The position numbers were made by a program, and so were the translations under genes. A model generated the notes under the pieces. The model saw only the letters and a program-made list of their open reading frames with translations. It was not told where the DNA came from and ran no database searches. 64,000 nt of DNA from Pseudomonas sp. S06B 330 (lineage in GTDB: Bacteria; Pseudomonadota; Gammaproteobacteria; Pseudomonadales; Pseudomonadaceae): contig NZ_CP088149.1 of the NCBI RefSeq assembly GCF_002845275.2, forward strand, positions 2,724,501-2,788,500, read 5' to 3'. Below, piece by piece: positions 9,857 through 18,804 of the stretch. How positions within the stretch are numbered: position 1 is the first letter of the stretch; each line of letters starts with the position of its first letter.

Positions 9857-9866
9857 GGAAAGCCCT

Positions 9867-10481
9867 ATGCAAAGCTATCAGCAACCCCTGCGCGTCGGTG
9901 TCGGCGGCCCGGTCGGCTCCGGCAAGACCGCGCTGCTCGAAGCCCTGTGCAAGGCCATGCGCGATCACTATGAAATCGCCGTGGTGACCAATGACATATA
10001 CACCAAAGAAGACCAGCGCATCCTTACCGAAGCCGGTGCTCTGGAACCTGAACGCATCGTCGGGGTGGAAACCGGCGGCTGCCCGCACACCGCGATTCGC
10101 GAGGATGCCTCGATGAATCTGGCGGCGGTTGAAGAGCTGGCACGCAAGTTTGGCAACCTGGAAGTCATCTTCGTCGAAAGCGGCGGCGATAACCTCAGCG
10201 CTACCTTCAGCCCAGAGCTGGCTGACCTGACGGTGTATGTGATCGACGTGGCCGAAGGTGAGAAAATCCCGCGCAAGGGCGGGCCGGGGATCACCAAGTC
10301 GGATTTCCTGGTGATCAACAAGATCGACCTGGCGCCTTATGTCGGCGCATCGCTGGAGGTGATGGAAAAGGACACCCAGCGCATGCGGCCTGAGCGGCCC
10401 TGGACCTTTACCAACCTGAAAACTGGGCAGGGCTTGCAGCGGGTGATCGATTTTATTGTCGAGCGTGGAATGCTCCGCTAA
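9867..10481 (+). CDS. ureG: Urease accessory GTPase UreG
   Basis: A 204-residue SIMIBI-class GTPase that drives nickel insertion into urease. The P-loop GPVGSGKT is at residues 14-21. The nickel-binding CPH is in [11 protein letters not shown], the ESGGDNL switch follows, and the guanine-specificity NKID is in [10 protein letters not shown]. The ATG at 9867 follows GAGGAAAG; in-frame codons upstream belong to the ureF region. It is the last gene of the operon, followed by a REP stem-loop that may serve as transcript end. Confidence 0.98.
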   Translation: MQSYQQPLRVGVGGPVGSGKTALLEALCKAMRDHYEIAVVTNDIYTKEDQRILTEAGALEPERIVGVETGGCPHTAIREDASMNLAAVEELARKFGNLEVIFVESGGDNLSATFSPELADLTVYVIDVAEGEKIPRKGGPGITKSDFLVINKIDLAPYVGASLEVMEKDTQRMRPERPWTFTNLKTGQGLQRVIDFIVERGMLR

Positions 10482-10493
10482 CGCGCAGGTTCA

Positions 10494-10525
10494 CTGTAGC
10501 CGCAGCCTGGCAGCAGCGGCTACAG
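10494..10525. repeat. REP-like stem-loop after ureG
   Basis: CTGTAGCCG and CGGCTACAG form a perfect 9-bp stem around a loop containing CAGCCTGG. It is a shortened member of the local REP family lying between the urease operon and the convergent dehydrogenase gene. It could act as a bidirectional transcript-end structure, though there is no T-tract. Confidence 0.65.
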
Positions 10526-10544
10526 ATCATTGTGCAAATGGCCC

Positions 10545-11597
10545 TCAAGCGTTGAGCGTCGCCATATCAATCACGAAACGGTACTTCACATCACCAGCAA
10601 TCATCCGGCTGTAGGCCTCGTTGATATGACGGATATCGAGCATCTCGATATCGCAGCGAATGTCATGTTCAGCGCAGTACTCCAGCACTTCCTGGGTTTC
10701 GGCGATGCCGCCAATCAATGAGCCGGCCAATACCCGGCGCTTCATCACCAGATTCGCCGCGTGCAGGGCAGGGTCCACAGGCTCGATCAAACCCACCAGA
10801 ATGTGCACACCGTCAAACTTCAGGGTCTGCAAGTAAGGGTTCAGGTCGTGCTGGACCGGAATGGTGTCGAGGAGGAAATCAAAATGCTCGGCGGCGGCCT
10901 GCATCTGCACCTCATCGGTCGATACGATTACATGATCGGCACCCTGGCGCCGGGCTTCCTCAGCCTTGCTTGGCGAGCGGGTGAAGAGGGTGACTTCAGC
11001 GCCCATGGCCTTGGCGAACTTGATACCCATATGACCCAGGCCACCCATGCCGAGAATACCGACGCGGTCACCGGGCTTGACACCATAGTGTTTAAGCGGC
11101 GAGTAGGTGGTGATGCCCGCGCAGAGAATCGGCGCGGCATTGGCCAGGTCGAGGGCGGCAGGGATACGCAGGACGAAACGCTCGCTGACCACGATGCTGT
11201 TGGAGTAGCCGCCCATGGTGTTGCTGGCGTCAATACGGTCAGGACTGGCGTAAGTCAGGGTCGGGCCTTCCAGGCAGTACTGCTCAAGATCAGCGCGGCA
11301 GGCTTCACAGTGCTGACAGGAATCAACCATGCAGCCGACGCCAACGCTGTCGCCGACCTGGTAACGGCTGACATTGGCGCCCACGGCGGTGACCTTGCCG
11401 ACGATCTCGTGACCCGGCATCAGCGGGTAGACGGCAATGCCCCATTCATTGCGGGCCTGATGGATATCGGAGTGGCACACACCACAGTAGAGAATCTCGA
11501 TCGCCACATCGTCAGGGCGCAGGGCGCGGCGCTGGAAGGTCATGGGGGCGAGGGGGGCGGTAGCGGACTGGGCGGCGTAACCGATAGCTGTGTACAT
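10545..11597 (-). CDS. Zinc-dependent NAD(P)-alcohol/aldehyde dehydrogenase, YahK/CAD type
   Basis: A 350-residue medium-chain dehydrogenase that reduces aldehydes to alcohols, probably with NADPH. The catalytic zinc site is Cys38 (LYCGVCHSD), His63 and Glu64 (PGHE). The structural zinc cysteines are at 94, 97, 100 and 108. The Rossmann motif is GMGGLGHMG. This matches the YahK branch of the cinnamyl-alcohol dehydrogenase group, usually broad-range aldehyde reductases. It is divergent from the AraC-type gene at 11777, which is its likely regulator. Substrate is not deducible. Confidence 0.93.
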   Translation of the reverse strand: MYTAIGYAAQSATAPLAPMTFQRRALRPDDVAIEILYCGVCHSDIHQARNEWGIAVYPLMPGHEIVGKVTAVGANVSRYQVGDSVGVGCMVDSCQHCEACRADLEQYCLEGPTLTYASPDRIDASNTMGGYSNSIVVSERFVLRIPAALDLANAAPILCAGITTYSPLKHYGVKPGDRVGILGMGGLGHMGIKFAKAMGAEVTLFTRSPSKAEEARRQGADHVIVSTDEVQMQAAAEHFDFLLDTIPVQHDLNPYLQTLKFDGVHILVGLIEPVDPALHAANLVMKRRVLAGSLIGGIAETQEVLEYCAEHDIRCDIEMLDIRHINEAYSRMIAGDVKYRFVIDMATLNA

Positions 11598-11776
11598 AAT
11601 TGCCTCTGCAAAGCGATCAACAGTGAATGCTGGCCATTGTCCGCAGGGGCAGGGAGGTTGCCCATCGTCATTCCTCCGCCTGTCATGCCTAAAGCTCCGT
11701 ACTTGGTCGGCGTTTACGTACAGCAGGCCACGAAGCTGCGATGATGCCAGTGTCTATTCCTCCGTCCAGGTTCACC

Positions 11777-12679
11777 ATGCAACTGACCCGTCACGTTGAT
11801 GCCAATGCCACCCTGTGTGCCTTGATTCGTTCATTGGCCTCGCGCCCGGGCTTTGTCGACACCCACCTGCCGCAGGTCCAGGTGGTCTCGGCCTACGACT
11901 ACGTGGCCAGCAGCCCGCAGATTTATGAACCGAGCCTGATGGTTCTGGCCCAGGGCAGCAAACTGGCGCGGTTAGGGCCGCGCACCCTGGAATATGGGGC
12001 CGGTCACTACCTGGTACAGGCGCTGTCGGTACCGTTCATGTGCGAGACCTTCGCCACACCGCAAGCGCCACTACTGGGGGTGGCCGTGGCGATTGACCGT
12101 ATTGTGCTGGGGGAATTGGTGCAGAGCATGGGCCGGGCGCCGGATCAGGCGATCAAGGCGCAAACCCCGGAGTCAATGACCTCGGCAGTGCTCGATGAGG
12201 CCATGCGTGACAGTGTCGAGCGGTTGCTGCGCTGCCTGCAGGATCCGCTCGACAGCCAGGTGATGGGCGCTGCACGGGTGCGTGAAGTGTTGTATGTGGC
12301 CCTGCGCGGCCCGCAAGCGGGGGTGTTACGCGCCCTGGTCGAGCAGCATGGGCACTTCGCCCGCATTGCTGCAGCACTCAACCACCTGCGTGAGCATTAC
12401 GCCGAGCCGTTGAGTGTCGAAGCGTTGGCCAGCTGCGCCAACATGAGCGCCTCGGCCTTTCATGAGCACTTCAAGCGCAGCACGCTGCTCTCGCCGATGC
12501 AGTACCTCAAGCGGTTACGCCTGCTCAAGGCGCAACAGATGCTGATCGGCGAAGGCTTGGGGGTGGCACAGGTGGCGCATCGTGTGGGCTATCAGAGCAC
12601 CTCGCAGTTCAGCCGCGAGTACAAGCGCCATTTCAACCGCAGCCCGGGCGAAGAGCAGCCCTACCTGAGCCTGACGTGA
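11777..12679 (+). CDS. AraC-family transcriptional regulator (AraC_N type)
   Basis: A 300-residue regulator. The N-terminal half is the AraC_N cupin-like domain (YEPSLMVLAQGSKLARLG, then YLVQALSVPFMCE). The C-terminal 100 residues hold two helix-turn-helix units: EALASCANMSASAFHEHFK and VAHRVGYQSTSQFSREYKRHF. I chose MQLTRHVDAN at 11777; an in-frame ATG at 11741 is possible but not needed. Regulators of this subtype usually control an adjacent dehydrogenase or aldo-keto reductase gene, which fits the divergent alcohol dehydrogenase. Confidence 0.92.
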   Translation: MQLTRHVDANATLCALIRSLASRPGFVDTHLPQVQVVSAYDYVASSPQIYEPSLMVLAQGSKLARLGPRTLEYGAGHYLVQALSVPFMCETFATPQAPLLGVAVAIDRIVLGELVQSMGRAPDQAIKAQTPESMTSAVLDEAMRDSVERLLRCLQDPLDSQVMGAARVREVLYVALRGPQAGVLRALVEQHGHFARIAAALNHLREHYAEPLSVEALASCANMSASAFHEHFKRSTLLSPMQYLKRLRLLKAQQMLIGEGLGVAQVAHRVGYQSTSQFSREYKRHFNRSPGEEQPYLSLT

Positions 12680-12682
12680 CTC

Positions 12683-12796
12683 GTAGCCGCTGCCGCCAGG
12701 CTGCGATCGGCTGCGAAGCAGTCGTCATCCTGTTACAGGGATGGGCCTGAGTGACGGCCGTTTCACGCCCTATCGCAGCCTGGCGGCAGCGGCTAC
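12683..12796. repeat. REPIN (inverted pair of REP elements)
   Basis: GTAGCCGCTGCCGCCAGGCTG at the left and its inverse (CAGCCTGGCGGCAGCGGCTAC) at the right, with CGATCGGCTGCGAAGCAGTCG and a short centre between. Almost the same unit recurs at 18628-18740. Such units are mobilised by RAYT transposases, one of which is encoded at 61235. The remaining 220 bp up to 13020 show no convincing gene and should contain the promoter of the peptidase gene. Confidence 0.88.
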
Positions 12797-13020
12797 AGGT
12801 GGTCATGAAGGCAATTACACGTCACCAAAATGCACCGCCAGCCACACAGTGGGCGTGCGGCTGGTCATACCAGAACCCGGCAGGGCTCGGTCTCGAAGTG
12901 TTCCAGAGCCGCCACAACGGGAACAGCGCTAAACAGGTTGTTGATCATCGCAGCATGACCCTCGTCTGGGCTGGCATTGTGGTTTATGGTGGCGTCTGCC
13001 ACTCATGATAGGGATAGATC

Positions 13021-14925
13021 ATGAAACACCCGCTTTTGCAGCCTCTGTGTGTCGCGATGTTGATCACTACCAGCCTGCCGGCGCTGGCGGCCTTACCCAG
13101 CGCCCCGTCCTACATTGACGATAGCGGCTATTCTCCGGCAGCCAAGCAGCGCATTCTGCCGCCCATGTTCGCGCAGACCCTGACCAGCACGCGTTACCTT
13201 GCCAAGGCAGACGACCCGCTGATCACTGTGGCCGAAGCCAGCGGTTTCAACCAGACCAGCAACTACGAGCAGACACGCGCGTACCTGAACAAACTGGTTG
13301 CTGCTTCCGGGGGCAGTGTCGTGCTGCACGAACTGCCGGAAAAAAGCGCCGAAGGTCATCCTATGATCATGGCCATTGCCTCGCTGGAAGTCGACAAGTC
13401 GCCGGCTGGGCTCAATGAATCGGGCAAGCCGACAATCTTCGTCGAGGCCGAGATTCACCCGGGTGAAGCCAATGGCAAGGACGCCATGTTCATGTTGCTG
13501 CGTGACATGACCACGGGTGACAAGCCTCTGGCCAGCGTGCTGGAGAAGGTCAACATCCTGTTTATCCCCACGGTCAACATCGACGGTGACCTGCGCCGCA
13601 GTGCCTATGGGCGGATCAACCAGAACGGCCCGCAGGAAACCGGGTGGCGGGTTAACGGCCTGAACTTCAACCTCAACCGCGACTTCACCAAGCTCGACAG
13701 TGCCGAAATCCGCAACGTCGCTTGGGTATTCAACACCTACGACCTGAGCTTTTTTGCCGATACCCACTCCACCGACGGCGCCATGTACCCCTACGACAGC
13801 TCCTATTGCCATAACGGCAACGGCTGGTCGCCGGCCAGCAGTGCCTGGATGGACAGTGTCATGCGGGCGCCGGTGTACCAGGCGCTGGAGAAGGAAGGGC
13901 ATGTGGTGCATGAGTGCATCAGCCTCAACGACAACCAGGACCCGACGCAGGGCTACTACCCGTACCGTACCGACCTCGCCCGGTTTTCCAACCAATACGG
14001 TGACATTCGCAACGTCCCCTCGATTCTCATCGAACAGCATGCCTTGCATCCCTACCAGACCCAGGTGCTGGGCAACTATGTGATGCTCAACAGCATGTTT
14101 CAGGTGATTGGCGAGCAGTCAGCATCGCTCAAGGAGGCCATTCGTCAAGACCGTGAACGGGCAGAAACGCAACAGGACGTGACGCTCACCTGGAAACCGG
14201 GCAAAGCCCAGACCACGCCGTTCAGTGTCGGCGACTATCGCTACGAGCAGTCGCCGATCACCGGGGCCAAAACCATTGTCTGGAGCAACAAGCCCAAACA
14301 ACTCAATGTGCCGGTAACCGGCAACACCGAGCCGGACTTGGTGACCAAACGCCCCCAGCAGTATGTGGTGCCAGCGCAATGGCGCGAGGTGATCGCCCGG
14401 CTCAAGGCTCATGGCATTCAGATGACCACCCTGGACAAGCCCACGGCGCTGGCGGTCACCCTGTACCGTATGGATGAGGTCAAGGTGGCCGGTGGATTTG
14501 AACCCGATCGCGCGCAAGTCAATCAGATCCCTGGCTACGAAGGGCGTCTGCTGGTCAGTGGGGTGGCCAAGCCGTTCGAGCGGCTGCAGACGTTCCCGGC
14601 AGGTTCAGTGGTGGTCGACCTTGATCAACCGTTGGGTGTCTTGGCTGTCAACCTGCTGTACCCCGAAAGCCCGGATTCGTTCTGGGCCTGGGGCTTCTTC
14701 AACTCGACTCTGGTGGTGGCTGAAGAGCCGGAGGAGTACGTGATGGAGCCGATGGCGCGCAAGATGCTCGCCGAAAGCCCGGCACTCAAGGCCGAGTTCG
14801 AGAAGAAACTCAAGGCCGACAAGGACTTTGCTGCCAGCCCGAGTGCTCGCTTGCAGTGGTTTTACCAGCGTACGCCGTTCTACGACGTGAACGCGTTTGT
14901 CTATCCGGTGGGAGCGGTGTATTGA
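13021..14925 (+). CDS. Secreted M14-family zinc carboxypeptidase
   Basis: A 634-residue protein with a Sec signal peptide (cleavage likely after PALA, residues 20-23). M14 metallopeptidase zinc ligands are His146 and Glu149 (EIHPGEANG) and His249 (FADTHSTDG), with the family R-N pair in the VNGLNFNLNRDF block at about 211-222. A candidate catalytic Glu lies in LIEQHALHP around residue 340. The C-terminal 250 residues are an extra domain of unknown role. It should act in the periplasm or outside on peptides or amidated substrates. ATG at 13021 follows AGGGATAG. The next gene, a LuxR-type regulator, overlaps its stop. Confidence 0.9.
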   Translation: MKHPLLQPLCVAMLITTSLPALAALPSAPSYIDDSGYSPAAKQRILPPMFAQTLTSTRYLAKADDPLITVAEASGFNQTSNYEQTRAYLNKLVAASGGSVVLHELPEKSAEGHPMIMAIASLEVDKSPAGLNESGKPTIFVEAEIHPGEANGKDAMFMLLRDMTTGDKPLASVLEKVNILFIPTVNIDGDLRRSAYGRINQNGPQETGWRVNGLNFNLNRDFTKLDSAEIRNVAWVFNTYDLSFFADTHSTDGAMYPYDSSYCHNGNGWSPASSAWMDSVMRAPVYQALEKEGHVVHECISLNDNQDPTQGYYPYRTDLARFSNQYGDIRNVPSILIEQHALHPYQTQVLGNYVMLNSMFQVIGEQSASLKEAIRQDRERAETQQDVTLTWKPGKAQTTPFSVGDYRYEQSPITGAKTIVWSNKPKQLNVPVTGNTEPDLVTKRPQQYVVPAQWREVIARLKAHGIQMTTLDKPTALAVTLYRMDEVKVAGGFEPDRAQVNQIPGYEGRLLVSGVAKPFERLQTFPAGSVVVDLDQPLGVLAVNLLYPESPDSFWAWGFFNSTLVVAEEPEEYVMEPMARKMLAESPALKAEFEKKLKADKDFAASPSARLQWFYQRTPFYDVNAFVYPVGAVY

Positions 14926-15959
14926 GTGGCATCGTGCAAACAAAGCTGACTGAGCACACCCGCGCTGCGCCGTTGTCGATAGCAACGCTGCAGGCGTTCA
15001 ACCGTTGTGTCCTGCAGTTGGCGTGCCTGGCGCGGGAGCGCGGAGGCACCGACTTCATCGCCGACGGCTTGCAGGCGTTCCGCCAACTGGTGCCCTTCGC
15101 GTCAGCCTGGTGGGGGGAGATGTCCGGCATCAGTGCCAGCGTCCCGCCCCGTAGCTGGATGCACGGACGCATTGACCTGCCGGCTTCGTTCGCCAATGAA
15201 TGGCGATACGTGGCCGGCTTCGATAGCTTCGCCCACGACACCCTGGCAAGGCCGGGGCGAGTGTTGCGGGACAGCGAGTTCACCGACCCGGTAGAGGCGG
15301 TCAACGTGTTTGCCCGCCGCTATGACCTCTACCACCTGATGTGCATCACCTTCGAATTGCCTGAGAGCGGGCTGAATTTTTTTGTCTGCTTGTACCGCGG
15401 CGTGGACGAGGTGGCGTTCGACCTCAATGAGGAGGTGCTGTTTTCCGCTTTCTGCGATCACTTGCTGCAGCTGTGGCGTTTCCAGGTGCAAGACATGATT
15501 CGCCTGGATGTGGGCAGTGCTGCGAGTGATTTTGGCGTTGCCCGCCTGGACGGAAGCCTGTTGTACATTGGTGCACGTCTGTGTGCGGCGATTGAAAGAG
15601 AGGTACCCGGCTGGGGTGGTTCGCTGTTACCGCCTGCGGTTATCGAACAGTTGCACAAAGTCCCCTGTGTGATGCGCCTTGGGCGTTGTGCATTGACCCT
15701 GAGCCCGAATGCCAGTCATGTGATTTTGTCACTTGAAGCGCCGTCTGCGGGGGTAACGCTGGCACCAAGGGAACGCACCGCCGCGATGCTGTTCGCCGCG
15801 GGCCACTCCTACAAGGAAATCGCTCGAATACTGTCACTGAGCCCGGCCACGGTGCGCACGTACCTGCGCAATTGCTATGCGCAGCTAGGGGTCAAGAGCA
15901 AGGTGGAGTTGGGGTCCGCCTTGCGCTCAGGGCTGTCCGGGAGTGAAAAAACCGTCTGA
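14922..15959 (+). CDS. LuxR-type HTH transcriptional regulator
   Basis: About 345 residues. The C-terminal 60 residues form a clear LuxR/GerE helix-turn-helix (LAPRERTAAMLFAAGHSYKEIA, then SPATVRTYLRNCYAQLGVKSK). The N-terminal 270 residues match no sensor domain I recognise. The start is uncertain: I chose TTG at 14922, which overlaps the peptidase stop as ATTGA and follows GGGAG; GTG at 14934 is the alternative, and an ATG at 14856 would lie well inside the peptidase gene. Coupling to the peptidase and position before the amidohydrolase suggest it regulates this group. Confidence 0.85.
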   Translation: MSGIVQTKLTEHTRAAPLSIATLQAFNRCVLQLACLARERGGTDFIADGLQAFRQLVPFASAWWGEMSGISASVPPRSWMHGRIDLPASFANEWRYVAGFDSFAHDTLARPGRVLRDSEFTDPVEAVNVFARRYDLYHLMCITFELPESGLNFFVCLYRGVDEVAFDLNEEVLFSAFCDHLLQLWRFQVQDMIRLDVGSAASDFGVARLDGSLLYIGARLCAAIEREVPGWGGSLLPPAVIEQLHKVPCVMRLGRCALTLSPNASHVILSLEAPSAGVTLAPRERTAAMLFAAGHSYKEIARILSLSPATVRTYLRNCYAQLGVKSKVELGSALRSGLSGSEKTV

Positions 15960-16041
15960 CCCTCCTCATTTGCAGAGGTCCGTTCTTTTGTTGCGCACGA
16001 TAGGGTGTGACCAGCCCTGATAAAAACAAGAGAGCGTTCCG

Positions 16042-17784
16042 ATGCAACGATTTATTCCCACGCTGTTGGCCACCACACTGGCCTTTTCCTCCCTGCAGGC
16101 GCTGGCTGCTGCCGACCTGGTGCTGGTCAACGGCAAGGTATATACCGCCGAGCCCGGCCAAGCCCTGATGCAAGCGGTGGCGGTCAAGGATGGCAAGATT
16201 CTGCAAGTGGGTAGTGATGCCCAAATCAATGCCTTGGCCGATGCCAACACCCAGCGTATCGATTTGGCGGGTAAGGTGTTGATGCCCGGCATGATCGATA
16301 CTCACAGCCATCCGATCGCCGGTGGCTTCGCCAGCCTCGGCGCCAACCTGGAAGATGAAGTCAAGCCAGTAGCGGAGCTGGAGCAATGGATACTGGCCGA
16401 AGTCAAAGAAGGCCGGGGACGCGCCGGTGATGTCATCAGCATTGCCGGCACGAGTTCGGCGTATTGGGAGAAAAGCCGTGAGCTGGGGCAGGTGTTCAAT
16501 CAGGGGCGCTGGGCAGACCAGCCACTGGTGCTCAACGGCATCGACGGTCACACGGGGTGGGCCAACAACGCCATGCTCAAACGCTTGAAGATCGATGCGG
16601 CAATGGTCAAGGGCCTATCGGAGCAGGACCGCAGCTACGTCGGTCACGAGGCTGACTTTACCCCCAATGGGTATTTTGCCGAGTCGCGCTGGGACCAGGT
16701 GCGTAGCGAGGTGCCGGCCGCCAGTGAGGAATTCATGCTCAAGGCCGCCCGTGAAGCGGTGAAGATCAACAATCAGTACGGTGTCACGGCCTGGATGGAC
16801 GCGGCCTCCAACGCCGGCAGCGACGATTCGCTGTTTGATTTCAAAGCCACCGAACAAAGCTACGGCGTGTTGCCGCTGTACCGCGCGCTGGCCGAGAAGG
16901 GCGAGCTCAACGCCCATGTCGCTGCCTTGATGATCGCCAACCCCAAGAGCAAGCCTGCTGACCTTGAAGTACTGGCCAAGGTAATGAAGAAGTTTGAAGG
17001 CGTGCCCAACCTGAGTTTCCCGGGTATCAAGGTGTTCGTTGATGGTGTGTTGGAGTACCCCGGGCAGACCGCTGCGATGCTTGAACCCTACAAGAACAGC
17101 AAAAAAGATGGCCAATTGCTGATTGAACCTGCGCACTTCGGCGAGTTGGTGGTGGCAGCCGAAAAACGTGACTGGATCGTCCACATGCACGCGGTTGGCG
17201 ATCGTGCAGTGCGCGAGTCTCTCAATAGCGTTGAGTTTGCACGCAAGCTCAACCACTCTGACAAGGTGCACAGTATCAGCCACTTGCAAGTGGTCGACCC
17301 CAAGGACTTTCCACGCTTCAAGCAACTGGGTGTGATTGCTTCCATGCAATTGCTCTGGGCCACTGGAGAGAATTACACCGTCGAGTTAGTCAAGCCGTAC
17401 ATTAGCGCCTCGGCCTATGGCTACCAGTACCCGGCTCACTCCCTGCAGCAGGCGGGTGCGGTGATTGCCGGTGCCAGTGATTGGCCGGTGTCCAGCCCTA
17501 ACCCATGGAACGCCATTGCCCAGGCCAGCACCCGCAAAGGGCCGCTGGGGGTGCTCAACGCCAAGGAAAGCGTTGATCGCCAGCTGATGTTCCAGGCCTA
17601 CACCCTCAATGCCGCCAAGGCCCTGCGCCTGGATCAGCAGATTGGTTCGCTGGCCCCCGGCAAGCAGGCTGACCTGATCGTCCTTGATCGTGATGTGTTC
17701 AAGGTCAGCGACGATGAACTGTTTGAAACTCAAGTGCTGAAGACCTTCTTCGCCGGCAAACAGGTGTACGCCCCCGCGTCCTGA
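16042..17784 (+). CDS. Secreted amidohydrolase family 3 (YtcJ-like)
   Basis: A 580-residue metal-dependent hydrolase with a signal peptide (ending LQALAA near residue 23). The amidohydrolase core has the HxH metal site in GMIDTHSHP at about residue 94, a later His in IVHMHAVGDRAV and the Asp in GASDWPVSSPNPW that is typical of the YtcJ/N-substituted formamide deformylase branch. The usual N-terminal LVNGKVYT and C-terminal GSLAPGKQADLIVLDRD blocks bracket it. The substrate is unknown; these enzymes cleave amide or imide bonds. It lies between the LuxR gene and a porin gene, consistent with a periplasmic hydrolysis and uptake unit. Confidence 0.9.
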   Translation: MQRFIPTLLATTLAFSSLQALAAADLVLVNGKVYTAEPGQALMQAVAVKDGKILQVGSDAQINALADANTQRIDLAGKVLMPGMIDTHSHPIAGGFASLGANLEDEVKPVAELEQWILAEVKEGRGRAGDVISIAGTSSAYWEKSRELGQVFNQGRWADQPLVLNGIDGHTGWANNAMLKRLKIDAAMVKGLSEQDRSYVGHEADFTPNGYFAESRWDQVRSEVPAASEEFMLKAAREAVKINNQYGVTAWMDAASNAGSDDSLFDFKATEQSYGVLPLYRALAEKGELNAHVAALMIANPKSKPADLEVLAKVMKKFEGVPNLSFPGIKVFVDGVLEYPGQTAAMLEPYKNSKKDGQLLIEPAHFGELVVAAEKRDWIVHMHAVGDRAVRESLNSVEFARKLNHSDKVHSISHLQVVDPKDFPRFKQLGVIASMQLLWATGENYTVELVKPYISASAYGYQYPAHSLQQAGAVIAGASDWPVSSPNPWNAIAQASTRKGPLGVLNAKESVDRQLMFQAYTLNAAKALRLDQQIGSLAPGKQADLIVLDRDVFKVSDDELFETQVLKTFFAGKQVYAPAS

Positions 17785-17880
17785 CCGCTCTCCCCGACGA
17801 ACCCTGGCGCCTTGCCCTGCAAGGGGCCCGGTTTCGTCTGCACGAATCTGCCCGTACACCGATAACAATAAGGGTTTTGT

Positions 17881-18621
17881 ATGAACGCACGTGCCATTTG
17901 CTCTCTCGCCAGCCTGCTGCTGGCGCCCTTGACCTGCCAGGCCCTGACCATGAACGATGACTTCAGCCTGGAACTGACCCTGGATGCGGTCAGTGACTAT
18001 CGCTCTCGTGGGGTTTCACAAACCCTTGGCGATCCGGCGTTGCAGGCGGGTGCGACGCTGATCCACGGCAGCGGTTTGTACCTGGGGTCCTGGACCTCGA
18101 ATGTCGACTATGGCTTCGACTATAAGACGCGCCAGGAAGTGGATTACTACGCCGGTTGGTACTGGCAGGCGACCGACGCCATCAGCCTCGACCTCGGTTA
18201 CCTCAAGTACAGCTATCCGAAGGAAGGCCAGTTCAACATGAGCGAGGTCTACGCGATCCTTGACCTGTATGGGTTCAAGCTTGGCGCCTATTATTCGAGC
18301 GACTCACCGAATGCGTTTGGTAAGGATCAGGATACGTTGTACAGCTACGTGGGTTACAACGTTGCCTTGCCAGGAGAGGTGGGGCTGGAGTTGCGAGCAG
18401 GGCGCAATGATGTGAAGGATCCGGCGTTCTGGTCTGCCAGCGGGGATAACCGTGAAACCTATTATGAGTGGCAAGCCAAGCTGACCCGTGAGTTTGTCGG
18501 TATCACCTGGGGGCTGAGCTATATCGACACGGACCTGTCGAAAAGTGAGTGCGTCAGTTGGTACGGCTATGACGACCTGTGTTCGGCCACGGTGGTGGTC
18601 AGCGCCAACAAGACCTTCTGA
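17881..18621 (+). CDS. TorF-family putative porin (TIGR02001)
   Basis: A 246-residue outer-membrane beta-barrel candidate. The signal peptide ends around CQALT. Then come FSLELTLDAVSDYRSRGVSQT and alternating amphipathic strands with many Tyr, Trp and Gly residues, ending in NKTF with a terminal Phe as expected for barrel insertion. The DYRSRG(V/I)SQT opening is the family hallmark. It follows the amidohydrolase by 96 bp and probably supplies outer-membrane passage for that gene's substrate or product, by context only. Confidence 0.85.
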   Translation: MNARAICSLASLLLAPLTCQALTMNDDFSLELTLDAVSDYRSRGVSQTLGDPALQAGATLIHGSGLYLGSWTSNVDYGFDYKTRQEVDYYAGWYWQATDAISLDLGYLKYSYPKEGQFNMSEVYAILDLYGFKLGAYYSSDSPNAFGKDQDTLYSYVGYNVALPGEVGLELRAGRNDVKDPAFWSASGDNRETYYEWQAKLTREFVGITWGLSYIDTDLSKSECVSWYGYDDLCSATVVVSANKTF

Positions 18622-18627
18622 CGGGCC

Positions 18628-18740
18628 GTAGCCGCTGCCGCCAGGCTGCGATCGGCTGCGAAGCAGTCGTCATCCAGGCACAGTGATGAGCTTGATGACG
18701 GCCGTTTCACGCCCGATCGCAGCCTGGCGGCAGCGGCTAC
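18628..18740. repeat. REPIN (second copy)
   Basis: Inverted pair of GTAGCCGCTGCCGCCAGGCTG units with the same CGATCGGCTGCGAAGCAGTCG flank as at 12683-12796; the centres differ. It sits between the porin gene and chrA. Confidence 0.88.
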
Positions 18741-18804
18741 GTCTCGGTGCGCCATTACGCTGGATGATCTATTGTTCAACTTGCTGCTTTGAGAAGAACA
18801 ATCG

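Noticed and set aside
12741..13008. Short forward open frames after the REPIN at 12683
   Set aside because: They begin inside the repeat, show no family features and lie in the probable promoter region of the peptidase gene.
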